Assembly: GCA_051530055.1 (NCBI GenBank)
Contig: CM121341.1
Coordinates: 12,400,001-12,464,000, forward strand
Source of the DNA: Neoechinorhynchus agilis
Lineage: Eukaryota; Acanthocephala
Length of the DNA: 64,000 bases
Reading direction: 5' to 3'
Under the pieces are notes generated by a model. That model saw nothing but the letters and a program-made list of their open reading frames with translations, was not told the origin of the DNA and did no database searches. Every line of letters starts with the position of its first letter. The first letter of the stretch is position 1. Positions 35,201-48,995 of the stretch are shown piece by piece. A program made the position numbers and the translations under genes.

Positions 35201-38200
35201 TACCTAACAAAGTACAAGTTTATTTTTCCTTTTAACAACCCAGGAAAAGTTTTATTGCTTCAAACAACGTAATTTTGAACAATATTCTAAACCAAAAGAG
35301 CAAAGTCTCCGTTCAGTGTTCTTGCTTACCTAACAAAGTACAAGTTTATTTTTCCTTTTAACAACCCAGGAAAAGTTTTATTGCTTCAAACAACGTAATT
35401 TTGAACAATATTCTAAACCAAAAGAGCAAAGTCTTCGTTCAGTGTTCTTGCTTACCTAACAAAGTACAAGTTTATTTTTCAACAACCCAGGAAAAGTTTT
35501 ATTGCTTCAAACAACGTAATTTTGAACAATATTTTAAACCAAAAGAGCAAAGTCTCCGTTCAGTGTTCTTGCTTACCTAACAAAGTACAAGTTTATTTTT
35601 CAACAACCCAGGAAAAGTTTTATTGCTTCAAACAACGCAATTTTGAACAATATTCTAAACCAAAACAAAGTCTCCGTTCAGTGTTCTTGCTTACCTAACA
35701 AAGTACAAGTTTATTTTCCTTTTAACAACCCAGGAAAAGTTTTATTGCTTCAAACAACGTAATTTTGAACAATATTCTAAACCAAAAGAGCAAAGTCTCC
35801 GTTCAGTGTTCTTGCTTACCTAACAAAGTACAAGTTTATTTTTCAACAACCCAGGAAAAGTTTTATTGCTTCAAACAACGCAATTTTGAACAATATTCTA
35901 AACCAAAAGAGCAAAGTCTCCGTTCAGTGTTCTTGCTTACCTAACAAAGTACAAGTTTATTTTTCCTTTTAACAACCCAGGAAAAGTTTTATTGCTTCAA
36001 ACAACGTAATTTTGAACAATATTCTAAACCAAAAGAGCAAAGTCTCCGTTCAGTGTTCTTGCTTACCTAACAAAGTACAAGTTTATTTTTCAACAACCCA
36101 GGAAAAGTTTTATTGCTTCAAACAACGTAATTTTGAACAATATTTTAAACCAAAAGAGCAAAGTCTCCGTTCAGTGTTCTTGCTTACCTAACAAAGTACA
36201 AGTTTATTTTTCAACAACCCAGGAAAAGTTTTATTGCTTCAAACAACGCAATTTTGAACAATATTCTAAACCAAAAGAGCAGTCTCCGTTCAGTGTTCTT
36301 GCTTACCTAACAAAGTACAAGTTTATTTTTCAACAACCCAGGAAAAGTTTTATTGCTTCAAACAACGTAATTTTGAACAATATTTTAAACCAAAAGAGCA
36401 AAGTCTCCGTTCAGTGTTCTTGCTTACCTAACAAAGTACAAGTTTATTTTTCCTTTTAACAACCCAGGAAAAGTTTTATTGCTTAAAACAACGTAATTTT
36501 GAACAATATTTTAAACCAAAAGAGCAAAGTCTCCGTTCAGTGTTCTTGCTTACCCAACAAAGTACAAGTTTATTTTTCAACAACCCAGGAAAAGTTTTAT
36601 TGCTTCAAACAACGTAATTTTGAACAATATTTTAAACCAAAAGAGCAAAGTCTCCGTTCAGTGTTCTTGCTTACCTAACAAAGTACAAGTTTATTTTTCC
36701 TTTTAACAACCCAGGAAAAGTTTTATTGCTTCAAACAACGCAATTTTGAACAATATTCTAAACCAAAAGAGCAAAGTCTTCGTTCAGTGTTCTTGCTTAC
36801 CTAACAAAGTACAAGTTTATTTTTCCTTTTAACAACCCAGGAAAAGTTTTATTGCTTCAAACAACGTAATTTTGAACAATATTCTAAACCAAAAGAGCAA
36901 AGTCTCCGTTCAGTGTTCTTGCTTACCTAACAAAGTACAAGTTTATTTTTCCTTTTAACAACCCAGGAAAAGTTTTATTGCTTCAAACAACGTAATTTTG
37001 AACAATATTCTAAACCAAAAGAGCAAAGTCTTCGTTCAGTGTTCTTGCTTACCTAACAAAGTACAAGTTTATTTTTCAACAACCCAGGAAAAGTTTTATT
37101 GCTTCAAACAACGTAATTTTGAACAATATTTTAAACCAAAAGGCAAAGTCTCCGTTCAGTGTTCTTGCTTACCTAACAAAGTACAAGTTTATTTTTCAAC
37201 AACCCAGGAAAAGTTTTATTGCTTCAAACAACGCAATTTTGAACAATATTCTAAACCAAAAGAGCAAAGTCTCCGTTCAGTGTTCTTGCTTACCTAACAA
37301 AGTACAAGTTTATTTTTCAACAACCCAGGAAAAGTTTTATTGCTTCAAACAACGCAATTTTGAACAATATTCTAAACCAAAAGAGCAAAGTCTCCGTTCA
37401 GTGTTCTTGCTTACCTAACAAAGTACAAGTTTATTTTTCCTTTTAACAACCCAGGAAAAGTTTTATTGCTTCAAACAACGTAATTTTGAACAATATTTTA
37501 AACCAAAGAGCAAAGTCTTCGTTCAGTGTTCTTGCTTACCTAACAAAGTACAAGTTTATTTTTCCTTTTAACAACCCAGGAAAAGTTTTATTGCTTAAAA
37601 CAACGTAATTTTGAACAATATTTTAAACCAAAAGAGCAAAGTCTCCGTTCAGTGTTCTTGCTTACCCAACAAAGTACAAGTTTATTTTTCAACAACCCAG
37701 GAAAAGTTTTATTGCTTCAAACAACGTAATTTTGAACAATATTTTAAACCAAAAGAGCAAAGTCTCCGTTCAGTGTTCTTGCTTACCCAACAAAGTACAA
37801 GTTTATTTTTCAACAACCCAGGAAAAGTTTTATTGCTTCAAACAACGCAATTTTGAACAATATTCTAAACCAAAAGAGCAAAGTCTCCGTTCAGTGTTCT
37901 TGCTTACCTAACAAAGTAAGTTTATTTTTCCTTTTAACAACCCAGGAAAAGTTTTATTGCTTCAAACAACGTAATTTTGAACAATATTCTAAACCAAAAG
38001 AGCAAAGTCTCCGTTCAGTGTTCTTGCTTACCTAACAAAGTACAAGTTTATTTTTCCTTTTAACAACCCAGGAAAAGTTTTATTGCTTCAAACAACGTAA
38101 TTTTGAACAATATTTTAAACCAAAAGAGCAAAGTCTTCGTTCAGTGTTCTTGCTTACCTAACAAAGTACAAGTTTATTTTTCCTTTTAACAACCCAGGAA

Positions 38201-41200
38201 AAGTTTTATTGCTTAAAACAACGTAATTTTGAACAATATTTTAAACCAAAAGAGCAAAGTCTCCGTTCAGTGTTCTTGCTTACCTAACAAAGTACAAGTT
38301 TATTTTTCAACAACCCAGGAAAAGTTTTATTGCTTCAAACAACGTAATTTTGAACAATATTCTAAACCAAAAGAGCAAAGTCTCCGTTCAGTGTTCTTGC
38401 TTACCTAACAAAGTACAAGTTTATTTTTCCTTTTAACAACCCAGGAAAAGTTTTATTGCTTCAAACAACGTAATTTTGAACAATATTCTAAACCAAAAGA
38501 GCAAAGTCTCCGTTCAGTGTTCTTGCTTACCTAACAAAGTACAAGTTTATTTTTCCTTTTAACAACCCAGGAAAAGTTTTATTGCTTCAAACAACGTAAT
38601 TTTGAACAATATTCTAAACCAAAAGAGCAAAGTCTCCGTTCAGTGTTCTTGCTTACCTAACAAGTACAAGTTTATTTTCCTTTTAACAACCCAGGAAAAG
38701 TTTTATTGCTTCAAACAACGTAATTTTGAACAATATTTTAAACCAAAAGAGCAAAGTCTCCGTTCAGTGTTCTTGCTTACCTAACAAAGTACAAGTTTAT
38801 TTTTCCTTTTAACAACCCAGGAAAAGTTTTATTGCTTCAAACAACGTAATTTTGAACAATATTCTAAACCAAAAGAGCAAAGTCTCCGTTCAGTGTTCTT
38901 GCTTACCTAACAAAGTACAAGTTTATTTTTCCTTTTAACAACCCAGGAAAAGTTTTATTGCTTCAAACAACGTAATTTTGAACAATATTCTAAACCAAAA
39001 GAGCAAAGTCTCCGTTCAGTGTTCTTGCTTACCTAACAAAGTACAAGTTTATTTTTCAACAACCCAGGAAAAGTTTTATTGCTTCAAACAACGCAATTTT
39101 GAACAATATTCTAAACCAAAAGAGCAAAGTCTCCGTTCAGTGTTCTTGCTTACCTAACAAAGTACAAGTTTATTTTTCAACAACCCAGGAAAAGTTTTAT
39201 TGCTTCAAACAACGCAATTTTGAACAATATTCTAAACCAAAAGAGCAAAGTCTCCGTTCAGTGTTCTTGCTTACCTAACAAAGTACAAGTTTATTTTTCC
39301 TTTTAACAACCCAGGAAAAGTTTTATTGCTTCAAACAACGTAATTTTGAACAATATTTTAAACCAAAAGAGCAAAGTCTTCGTTCAGTGTTCTTGCTTAC
39401 CTAACAAAGTACAAGTTTATTTTTCCTTTTAACAACCCAGGAAAAGTTTTATTGCTTAAAACAACGTAATTTTGAACAATATTTTAAACCAAAAGAGCAA
39501 AGTCTCCGTTCAGTGTTCTTGCTTACCCAACAAAGTACAAGTTTATTTTTCAACAACCCAGGAAAAGTTTTATTGCTTCAAACAACGTAATTTTGAACAA
39601 TATTTTAAACCAAAAGAGCAAAGTCTCCGTTCAGTGTTCTTGCTTACCTAACAAAGTACAAGTTTATTTTTCCTTTTAACAACCCAGGAAAAGTTTTATT
39701 GCTTCAAACAACGTAATTTTGAACAATATTCTAAACCAAAAGAGCAAAGTCTCCGTTCAGTGTTCTTGCTTACCTAACAAAGTACAAGTTTATTTTTCCT
39801 TTTAACAACCCAGGAAAAGTTTTATTGCTTCAAACAACGTAATTTTGAACAATATTCTAAACCAAAAGAGCAAAGTCTCCGTTCAGTGTTCTTGCTTACC
39901 TAACAAAGTACAAGTTTATTTTTCAACAACCCAGGAAAAGTTTTATTGCTTCAAACAACGTAATTTTGAACAATATTTTAAACCAAAAGAGCAAAGTCTT
40001 CGTTCAGTGTTCTTGCTTACCTAACAAAGTACAAGTTTATTTTTCCTTTTAACAACCCAGGAAAAGTTTTATTGCTTCAAACAACGTAATTTTGAACAAT
40101 ATTCTAAACCAAAAGAGCAAAGTCTTCGTTCAGTGTTCTTGCTTACCCAACAAAGTACAAGTTTATTTTTCAACAACCCAGGAAAAGTTTTATTGCTTCA
40201 AACAACGTAATTTTGAACAATATTTTAAACCAAAAGAGCAAAGTCTCCGTTCAGTGTTCTTGCTTACCCAACAAAGTACAAGTTTATTTTTCAACAACCC
40301 AGGAAAAGTTTTATTGCTTCAAACAACGCAATTTTGAACAATATTCTAAACCAAAAGAGCAAAGTCTCCGTTCAGTGTTCTTGCTTACCTAACAAAGTAC
40401 AAGTTTATTTTTCAACAACCCAGGAAAAGTTTTATTGCTTCAAACAACGCAATTTTGAACAATATTCTAAACCAAAAGAGCAAAGTCTCCGTTCAGTGTT
40501 CTTGCTTACCTAACAAAGTACAAGTTTATTTTTCAACAACCCAGGAAAAGTTTTATTGCTTCAAACAACGTAATTTTGAACAATATTCTAAACCAAAAGA
40601 GCAAAGTCTCCGTTCAGTGTTCTTGCTTACCTAACAAAGTACAAGTTTATTTTTCCTTTTAACAACCCAGGAAAAGTTTTATTGCTTCAAACAACGTAAT
40701 TTTGAACAATATTTTAAACCAAAAGAGCAAAGTCTCCGTTCAGTGTTCTTGCTTACCTAACAAAGTACAAGTTTATTTTTCAACAACCCAGGAAAAGTTT
40801 TATTGCTTCAAACAACGCAATTTTGAACAATATTCTAAACCAAAAGAGCAAAGTCTCCGTTCAGTGTTCTTGCTTACCTAACAAAGTACAGTTTATTTTT
40901 CAACAACCCAGGAAAAGTTTTATTGCTTCAAACAACGTAATTTTGAACAATATTCTAAACCAAAAGAGCAGTCTCCGTTCAGTGTTCTTGCTTACCCAAC
41001 AAAGTACAAGTTTATTTTTCAACAACCCAGGAAAAGTTTTATTGCTTCAAACAACGTAATTTTGAACAATATTTTAAACCAAAAGAGCAAAGTCTCCGTT
41101 CAGTGTTCTTGCTTACCTAACAAAGTACAAGTTTATTTTTCAACAACCCAGGAAAAGTTTTATTGCTTCAAACAACGTAATTTTGAACAATATTTTAAAC

Positions 41201-44200
41201 CAAAAGAGCAAAGTCTCCGTTCAGTGTTCTTGCTTACCTAACAAAGTACAAGTTTATTTTTCCTTTTAACAACCCAGGAAAAGTTTTATTGCTTCAAACA
41301 ACGTAATTTTGAACAATATTCTAAACCAAAAGAGCAAAGTCTTCGTTCAGTGTTCTTGCTTACCTAACAAAGTACAAGTTTATTTTTCCTTTTAACAACC
41401 CAGGAAAAGTTTTATTGCTTCAAACAACGTAATTTTGAACAATATTCTAAACCAAAAGAGCAAAGTCTCCGTTCAGTGTTCTTGCTTACCTAACAAAGTA
41501 CAAGTTTATTTTTCCTTTTAACAACCCAGGAAAAGTTTTATTGCTTCAAACAACGTAATTTTGAACAATATTCTAAACCAAAAGAGCAAAGTCTTCGTTC
41601 AGTGTTCTTGCTTACCTAACAAAGTACAAGTTTATTTTTCAACAACCCAGGAAAAGTTTTATTGCTTCAAACAACGTAATTTTGAACAATATTCTAAACC
41701 AAAAGAGCAAAGTCTCCGTTCAGTGTTCTTGCTTACCTAACAAAGTACAAGTTTATTTTTCAACAACCCAGGAAAAGTTTTATTGCTTCAAACAACGCAA
41801 TTTTGAACAATATTCTAAACCAAAAGAGCAGTCTCCGTTCAGTGTTCTTGCTTACCCAACAAAGTACAAGTTTATTTTTCAACAACCCAGGAAAAGTTTT
41901 ATTGCTTCAAACAACGTAATTTTGAACAATATTTTAAACCAAAAGAGCAAAGTCTCCGTTCAGTGTTCTTGCTTACCTAACAAAGTACAAGTTTATTTTT
42001 CCTTTTAACAACCCAGGAAAAGTTTTATTGCTTCAAACAACGTAATTTTGAACAATATTCTAAACCAAAAGAGCAAAGTCTTCGTTCAGTGTTCTTGCTT
42101 ACCTAACAAAGTACAAGTTTATTTTTCAACAACCCAGGAAAAGTTTTATTGCTTCAAACAACGTAATTTTGAACAATATTCTAAACCAAAAGAGCAAAGT
42201 CTCCGTTCAGTGTTCTTGCTTACCTAACAAAGTACAAGTTTATTTTTCAACAACCCAGGAAAAGTTTTATTGCTTCAAACAACGCAATTTTGAACAATAT
42301 TCTAAACCAAAAGAGCAAAGTCTCCGTTCAGTGTTCTTGCTTACCTAACAAAGTACAAGTTTATTTTTCCTTTTAACAACCCAGGAAAAGTTTTATTGCT
42401 TCAAACAACGTAATTTTGAACAATATTCTAAACCAAAAGAGCAAAGTCTCCGTTCAGTGTTCTTGCTTACCTAACAAAGTACAAGTTTATTTTTCCTTTT
42501 AACAACCCAGGAAAAGTTTTATTGCTTCAAACAACGTAATTTTGAACAATATTTTAAACCAAAAGAGCAAAGTCTTCGTTCAGTGTTCTTGCTTACCTAA
42601 CAAAGTACAAGTTTATTTTTCCTTTTAACAACCCAGGAAAAGTTTTAATGCTTAAAACAACGTAATTTTGAACAATATTTTAAACCAAAAGAGCAAAGTC
42701 TCCGTTCAGTGTTCTTGCTTACCCAACAAAGTACAAGTTTATTTTTCAACAACCCAGGAAAAGTTTTATTGCTTCAAACAACGTAATTTTGAACAATATT
42801 TTAAACCAAAAGAGCAAAGTCTCCGTTCAGTGTTCTTGCTTACCAACAAAGTACAAGTTTATTTTTCAACAACCAGGATTTTATTGCTTCAAACAACGAA
42901 TTTTGAACAATATTCTAAACCAAAAGAGCAAAGTCTCCGTTCAGTGTTCTTGCTTACCTAACAAAGTACAAGTTTATTTTTCCTTTTAACAACCCAGGAA
43001 AAGTTTTATTGCTTCAAACAACGTAATTTTGAACAATATTCTTAACCAAAAGAGCAAAGTCTCCGTTCAGTGTTCTTGCTTACCTAACAAAGTACAAGTT
43101 TATTTTTCCTTTTAACAACCCAGGAAAAGTTTTATTGCTTCAAACAACGTAATTTTGAACAATATTCTAAACCAAAAGAGCAAAGTCTTCGTTCAGTGTT
43201 CTTGCTTACCTAACAAAGTACAAGTTTATTTTTCCTTTTAACAACCCAGGAAAAGTTTTATTGCTTCAAACAACGTAATTTTGAACAATATTCTAAACCA
43301 AAAGAGCAAAGTCTCCGTTCAGTGTTCTTGCTTACCTAACAAAGTACAAGTTTATTTTTCCTTTTAACAACCCAGGAAAAGTTTTATTGCTTCAAACAAC
43401 GTAATTTTGAACAATATTCTAAACCAAAAGAGCAAAGTCTCCGTTCAGTGTTCTTGCTTACCTAACAAAGTACAAGTTTATTTTTCAACAACCCAGGAAA
43501 AGTTTTATTGCTTCAAACAACGTAATTTTGAACAATATTTTAAACCAAAAGAGCAAAGTCTCCGTTCAGTGTTCTTGCTTACCTAACAAAGTACAAGTTT
43601 ATTTTTCCTTTTAACAACCCAGGAAAAGTTTTATTGCTTCAAACAACGTAATTTTGAACAATATTCTAAACCAAAAGAGCAAAGTCTTCGTTCAGTGTTC
43701 TTGCTTACCCAACAAAGTACAAGTTTATTTTTCAACAACCCAGGAAAAGTTTTATTGCTTCAAACAACGTAATTTTGAACAATATTTTAAACCAAAAGAG
43801 CAAAGTCTCCGTTCAGTGTTCTTGCTTACCTAACAAAGTACAAGTTTATTTTTCAACAACCCAGGAAAAGTTTTATTGCTTCAAACAACGCAATTTTGAA
43901 CAATATTCTAAACCAAAAGAGCAATCTCCGTTCAGTGTTCTTGCTTACCTAACAAAGTACAAGTTTATTTTTCAACAACCCAGGAAAAGTTTTATTGCTT
44001 CAAACAACGTAATTTTGAACAATATTCTAAACCAAAAGAGCAAAGTCTCCGTTCAGTGTTCTTGCTTACCTAACAAAGTACAAGTTTATTTTTCAACAAC
44101 CCAGGAAAAGTTTTATTGCTTCAAACAACGTAATTTTGAACAATATTTTAAACCAAAAGAGCAAAGTCTCCGTTCAGTGTTCTTGCTTACCTAACAAAGT

Positions 44201-46147
44201 ACAAGTTTATTTTTCAACAACCCAGGAAAAGTTTTATTGCTTCAAACAACGCAATTTTGAACAATATTCTAAACCAAAAGAGCAATCTCCGTTCAGTGTT
44301 CTTGCTTACCTAACAAAGTACAAGTTTATTTTTCAACAACCCAGGAAAAGTTTTATTGCTTCAAACAACGTAATTTTGAACAATATTTTAAACCAAAAGA
44401 GCAAAGTCTCCGTTCAGTGTTCTTGCTTACCTAACAAAGTACAAGTTTATTTTTCCTTTTAACAACCCAGGAAAAGTTTTATTGCTTCAAACAACGTAAT
44501 TTTGAACAATATTCTAAACCAAAAGAGCAAAGTCTCCGTTCAGTGTTCTTGCTTACCTAACAAAGTACAAGTTTATTTTTCAACAACCCAGGAAAAGTTT
44601 TATTGCTTCAAACAACGTAATTTTGAACAATATTCTAAACCAAAAGAGCAAAGTCTCCGTTCAGTGTTCTTGCTTACCTAACAAAGTACAAGTTTATTTT
44701 TCCTTTTAACAACCCAGGAAAAGTTTTATTGCTTCAAACAACGTAATTTTGAACAATATTTTAAACCAAAAGAGCAAAGTCTTCGTTCAGTGTTCTTGCT
44801 TACCTAACAAAGTACAAGTTTATTTTTCCTTTTAACAACCCAGGAAAAGTTTTAATGCTTAAAACAACGTAATTTTGAACAATATTTTAAACCAAAAGAG
44901 CAAAGTCTCCGTTCAGTGTTCTTGCTTACCCAACAAAGTACAAGTTTATTTTTCAACAACCCAGGAAAAGTTTTATTGCTTCAAACAACGTAATTTTGAA
45001 CAATATTTTAAACCAAAAGAGCAAAGTCTCCGTTCAGTGTTCTTGCTTACCCAACAAAGTACAAGTTTATTTTTCAACAACCCAGGAAAAGTTTTATTGC
45101 TTCAAACAACGCAATTTTGAACAATATTCTAAACCAAAAGAGCAAAGTCTCCGTTCAGTGTTCTTGCTTACCTAACAAAGTACAAGTTTATTTTTCCTTT
45201 TAAAAACCCAGGAAAAGTTTTATTGCTTCAAACAACGTAATTTTGAACAATATTCTTAACCAAAAGAGCAAAGTCTCCGTTCAGTGTTCTTGCTTACCTA
45301 ACAAAGTACAAGTTTATTTTTTCTTTTAACAACCCAGGAAAAGTTTTATTGCTTCAAACAACGTAATTTTGAACAATATTCTAAACCAAAAGAGCAAAGT
45401 CTCCGTTCAGTGTTCTTGCTTACCTAACAAAGTACAAGTTTATTTTTGCTTTTAACAACCCAGGAAAAGTTTTATTGCTTCAAACAACGTAATTTTGAAC
45501 AATATTCTAAACCAAAAGAGCAAAGTCTCCGTTCAGTGTTCTTGCTTACCTAACAAAGTACAAGTTTATTTTTCCTTTTAACAACCCAGGAAAAGTTTTA
45601 TTGCGTCAAACAACGTAATTTTGAACAATATTCTAAACCAAAAGAGCAAACTCTCCGTTCAGTGTTCTTGCTTACCTAACAAAGTACAAGTTTATTTTTC
45701 CTTTTAACAACCCAGGAAAAGTTTTATTGCTTCAAACAACGTAATTTTGAACAATATTCTAAACAAAAAGATCAAAGTCTCGGTTCAATGTTCTTGCTTA
45801 CCTAACAAAGTACAAGTTTATTTTTGCTTTTAACAACCCAGGAAAAGTTTTATTGCCTCAAACAATGTAATTTTGAACTATATTCTAAACCAAAAGAGCA
45901 AAGTTTCCGTTCAGTGTTCTTGCTTACCTAACAAAGTACAAGTTTATTTTTCCTTTTAACAACCCAGGAAAAGTTTTATTGCTTCAAACAACGCAATTTT
46001 GAACAATATTCTAAACCAAAAGAGCAAAGTCTTCGTTCAGTGTTCTTGCTTACCTAACAAAGTACAAGTTTATTTTTCCTTTTAACAACCCAGGAAAAGT
46101 TTTATTGCGTCAAACAACGTAATTTTGAACAATATTTTAAACCAAAC
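26295..46147 (+). repeat. 121/126-bp satellite array, main block
   Basis: About 19.9 kb of the same monomer as 17208-22062, in the same orientation. Most units from about 26350 to 45180 differ only at a handful of recurring positions: TCTAAACC or TTTAAACC, CGTAATT or CGCAATT, TCCGTTC or TTCGTTC, ACCTAAC or ACCCAAC, TTCAAAC or TTAAAAC, and the 121/126 length switch. From 45180 to 46147 private changes increase again and the array ends within a unit. Together with the left block there are about 24.7 kb and roughly 200 units. Blocks of several units with the same variant order recur, e.g. near 36133, 41682 and 44136, and near 37611, 40092 and 44875. Confidence 0.95.
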
Positions 46148-47214
46148 CTTCAAATACAGATAAAAATAAGATAAAAAGACAACCTTAAAAGCTTTCTTCG
46201 ACGCAATTTTCAAGTAATGACACATCCATTATAGTCGAGAAGTTATCTTTTGAACCACAAGTTAGTAAATGGGTTTATTTATAAAGAAATAATAACTTAG
46301 AAGACTAAATTTGCAACCCATCGTAATCTAAAAGCCTACAAAACCAAAAAGCAAAGATTTTAGTCTACGATTCGGTTGGTTCGATTTCCCGGCAACGATC
46401 TAGGAATCCAAGTGCGTCGGACTTCCATCTCTACGGTCGGGGGTCGATAACCGAAGTCTTAAATCTCAATCGCCAAAAAATTCGGCACCTTCCTAGCCCT
46501 AGATGAAAGTTTTTAACTAGTCTGATTATTTCCTTGATTAATGAATACTATACATTTTTTGTTTTGGAAACTCATTACAAAGCTTTAAATTAAACAGAAA
46601 ACAGCATTTCAGCTTTAAATGGCTTCCGCGTACTTTAGCGTCCCATCAAATACGCCATCGAAGTGCATCTCAGTGAAATTTGGCAACTTTTATTCTAGGT
46701 CTTTCCCCAAAATATTTGTTTTTAAATGAGTTTGGAATTGTGAACCAGAATGTTCAATATTTGATTTCAAAATTTATTCGGAAACGCAACCAAATCTGGT
46801 AGAAAGGCTGAAATCTAATAAATGGTTATTTGTGAAACTTTCGATCGCAACTCACTTATTAGATCGGGATGAAATGTTCAAGACAGGTTTTGTTGCTCAA
46901 AATTGAACAATTAGTCACTAAGTCTCATAAAACGGGAATTTAAATTGTATTGATTGTTAGGAAACTAACGTTACGATCGATTACCAATAAGTGGCAATCA
47001 TCAATAAAATCCAAGTTGGAGATTTGGTGATCTTAATCAGCGTGGATAAAAATATTTTATTCAATTAAAATATGCATTATCCAGGTTATGATTACCACAA
47101 CTCCATAAATGGCAAAATTTAGTCTATGATATCTAAAATTCGATAAAGGTTAAACAATTCAGGTAAACTTAATTCGATTATCGAGAAGTGTAAGATGATG
47201 ATTTTTTTACAATA
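46148..47214. other. Spacer right of the satellite
   Basis: Abrupt change to unique AT-rich sequence. No coding frame is supported. A GGTTCGATTTCCC stretch near 46380 resembles a tRNA B box, but no tRNA fold could be drawn around it. Confidence 0.4.
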
Positions 47215-47442
47215 AACGGCTGAATTATGGACACACAGCCAAACGGTTTCAGTCAAGCAAGCGCTGGTCTACGGTTATAAGTTTGTACATCCCTCCGGAT
47301 TCTCAGATGGATTCTGAGGAGGTGGGATCATCAGTGAGTTTCGTCCCTTTCGATGGCATCGGCGGTCGTTGATTTGAACCCTTTGGACCCTGAAACAGGG
47401 ATTCAGGGCTGAAATCAAGTAGACCACCTCGGCACAACTACT
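47215..47442 (-). mobile_element. tRNA-derived SINE, type-II (Leu/Ser-like) tRNA head
   Basis: Read on the minus strand from 47442, the element opens with GTAGTTGTGCCGAGGTGGTC, which matches the D-arm/A-box side of a Leu/Ser-class tRNA, followed some 45 bases later by GGGTTCAAATC, a B box. The acceptor stem does not close, so it is not a working tRNA. A tRNA-unrelated body of about 150 bp follows and ends near 47215 in an A-rich tail. Parts of the body recur at 47632-47731 and 53163-53340. Confidence 0.6.
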
Positions 47443-47631
47443 CAATGTACAACAAACTCAGCCAGTTTTATACCCTGGGGCAAATATTGAATTCTCTTAT
47501 GTCTTCTAGTAAGCCGGTTATATCAATTAAGTGTTTTAGAAAATCCCTTATTCTGCTTATTTTCCTATCTAGGCATACAGTCAACCGATATCGTCGATTA
47601 GGAAAGTGATTGAATTACTTGAACTCTAAAA

Positions 47632-47731
47632 CCATACGCGGTTATGAATCTTGTACTTCCCTGTCCGGATTCCCAGATACCTCCCAAGGAGGCGGGACTC
47701 CACAGTGAGTTTCCTCCATAACCGGTAAGCC
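47632..47731 (-). mobile_element. Partial second copy of the SINE body
   Basis: Shares with the copy at 47215-47442 the blocks CGGTTAT, GTCCGGATTC, CAGATACCTCC and CAGTGAGTTTC in the same order and orientation. Both ends are missing, including the tRNA-like head. Confidence 0.6.
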
Positions 47732-47953
47732 AGAAGACAAGTTAATTTGATTAGTTTGCTTTTAAGTATTCACAAAAGCATTGTAAATTCCATTTTCGTG
47801 ATATTTCGACTGATATATCTCGCTTTACAAAACCATCTCACGCGATAGTGTTTGTTCCCAGGATTTGTTTTCTTTAAAAACATTAATTTTATAACTTTTA
47901 CCTGAAATTATCATTTCTAGTATTCTTATTTTGAAGATTTTCGAGTATTGAAA

Positions 47954-48676
47954 ATGGAAGAGTCACAAAAGGACTGGTGGGCAAGTGAAGGAACACTCGT
48001 TGATGAAGAAACTATGGCTCGGGTAAATAAGCTTAGATAAGGAAAGAAAAAGTCATGTCATTAAAAAATAGATATGCTGTATGGAGGAAACGATCCATGG
48101 TGTAGAAAATCCATCTGAGGCACTAATTCAATGGCAGCACCGGACCATAAACTTTCTTTGGGATGTTTTTAGCGTTTCGGATGATTCTGCGATTGATAAA
48201 ATGCTACGAACAAAATCGTTTCATGACTTCATTCCATTGATTAGTCGAATTATAGAAAATCGAAGCGAATCCACTAGCAGCAACTCCGTTATCAATTTGA
48301 TTGAGCAGGAACAAATGTACATTGCTTGTTTGGGTATTATTAGTGCTGCTTCTGCCCGTGGATTCTGTGAACTTGTCAATCTTCCGATATTGATCAGTCA
48401 ATTACAAATCGTCGATGCTTTGCTCACATTAAGCGACGACGCTCGCACTATGATTGCAGGTGAGGCTTGTAGTCAAAATATTCTATATCTTGATAAAAAT
48501 CGTTCCTTGAAGGAATATTGTTCAATGTGGCGCTCATGTCTAAAGATGGAGTCGAAAAAATCGCAACATTGATTAAGGGGAACGATTTGTCATCGCTTCT
48601 GGCGGGTGCAAATAAAGCTGTGGTTGATCAGTTAGCAAGTCAACTACTTGGTGGAAATTCTATTGAAGGAAAATAA
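47954..48676 (+). CDS. SAAL1-like helical-repeat protein (tentative)
   Basis: Model join(47954..48022, 48072..48459, 48513..48676), 206 residues, with introns of 49 and 53 bp and consistent phase. The product is all-helical and resembles the first armadillo-like repeats of SAAL1 (serum amyloid A-like 1): an acidic start (MEESQKDWW), FLWDVFSVSDDSAIDKML, FHDFIPLISRIIEN, YIACLGIISAASA, then MIAGILFNVALMSKDG. SAAL1 is about 470 residues in human, so this version would be much shorter. The family call rests on short resemblance only. The stop lies about 320 bp from the end of the convergent minus-strand carbonic anhydrase gene. Confidence 0.5.
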
Positions 48677-48995
48677 ATGTGGGATTTAGAAGCTTAAATT
48701 AAGAATTTCTTAAGACAACATTAAAGAGCAATAAGGGAAATTCTCAGGTGTTAACACTTTCTTACCAATGAAGGAATCCACTATCAGAAATTATATTGTG
48801 AATAATCACAAAATTATGGAAAGCCTCTTTTTCCAACACCCTAGCAAACGAATTTATGACGAGTCAACCCTAATTTGAATAAATTCAAGTTTGAACACAA
48901 AGGAACTTGGCCTTTAACACAAACACAATATTACTGTATTTTTTGGAGGACGCTAAAAACAAAAGTTCTAGAATTTTTCTTCTCGAAGTTTAATA

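Noticed and set aside
17208-46147. Regular repeats as a CRISPR array
   Set aside because: Units follow each other directly with no unique spacers, the monomer is over 120 bp and the window is animal.
26295-46147. CENP-B box in the satellite monomer
   Set aside because: The nearest phrase (TTCGTTCAGTG) lacks the CGGG half of the consensus.
47380-47442. A functional tRNA-Leu or tRNA-Ser gene
   Set aside because: A- and B-box phrases are present but the acceptor stem does not pair and the T stem is weak; it is better explained as a SINE head.
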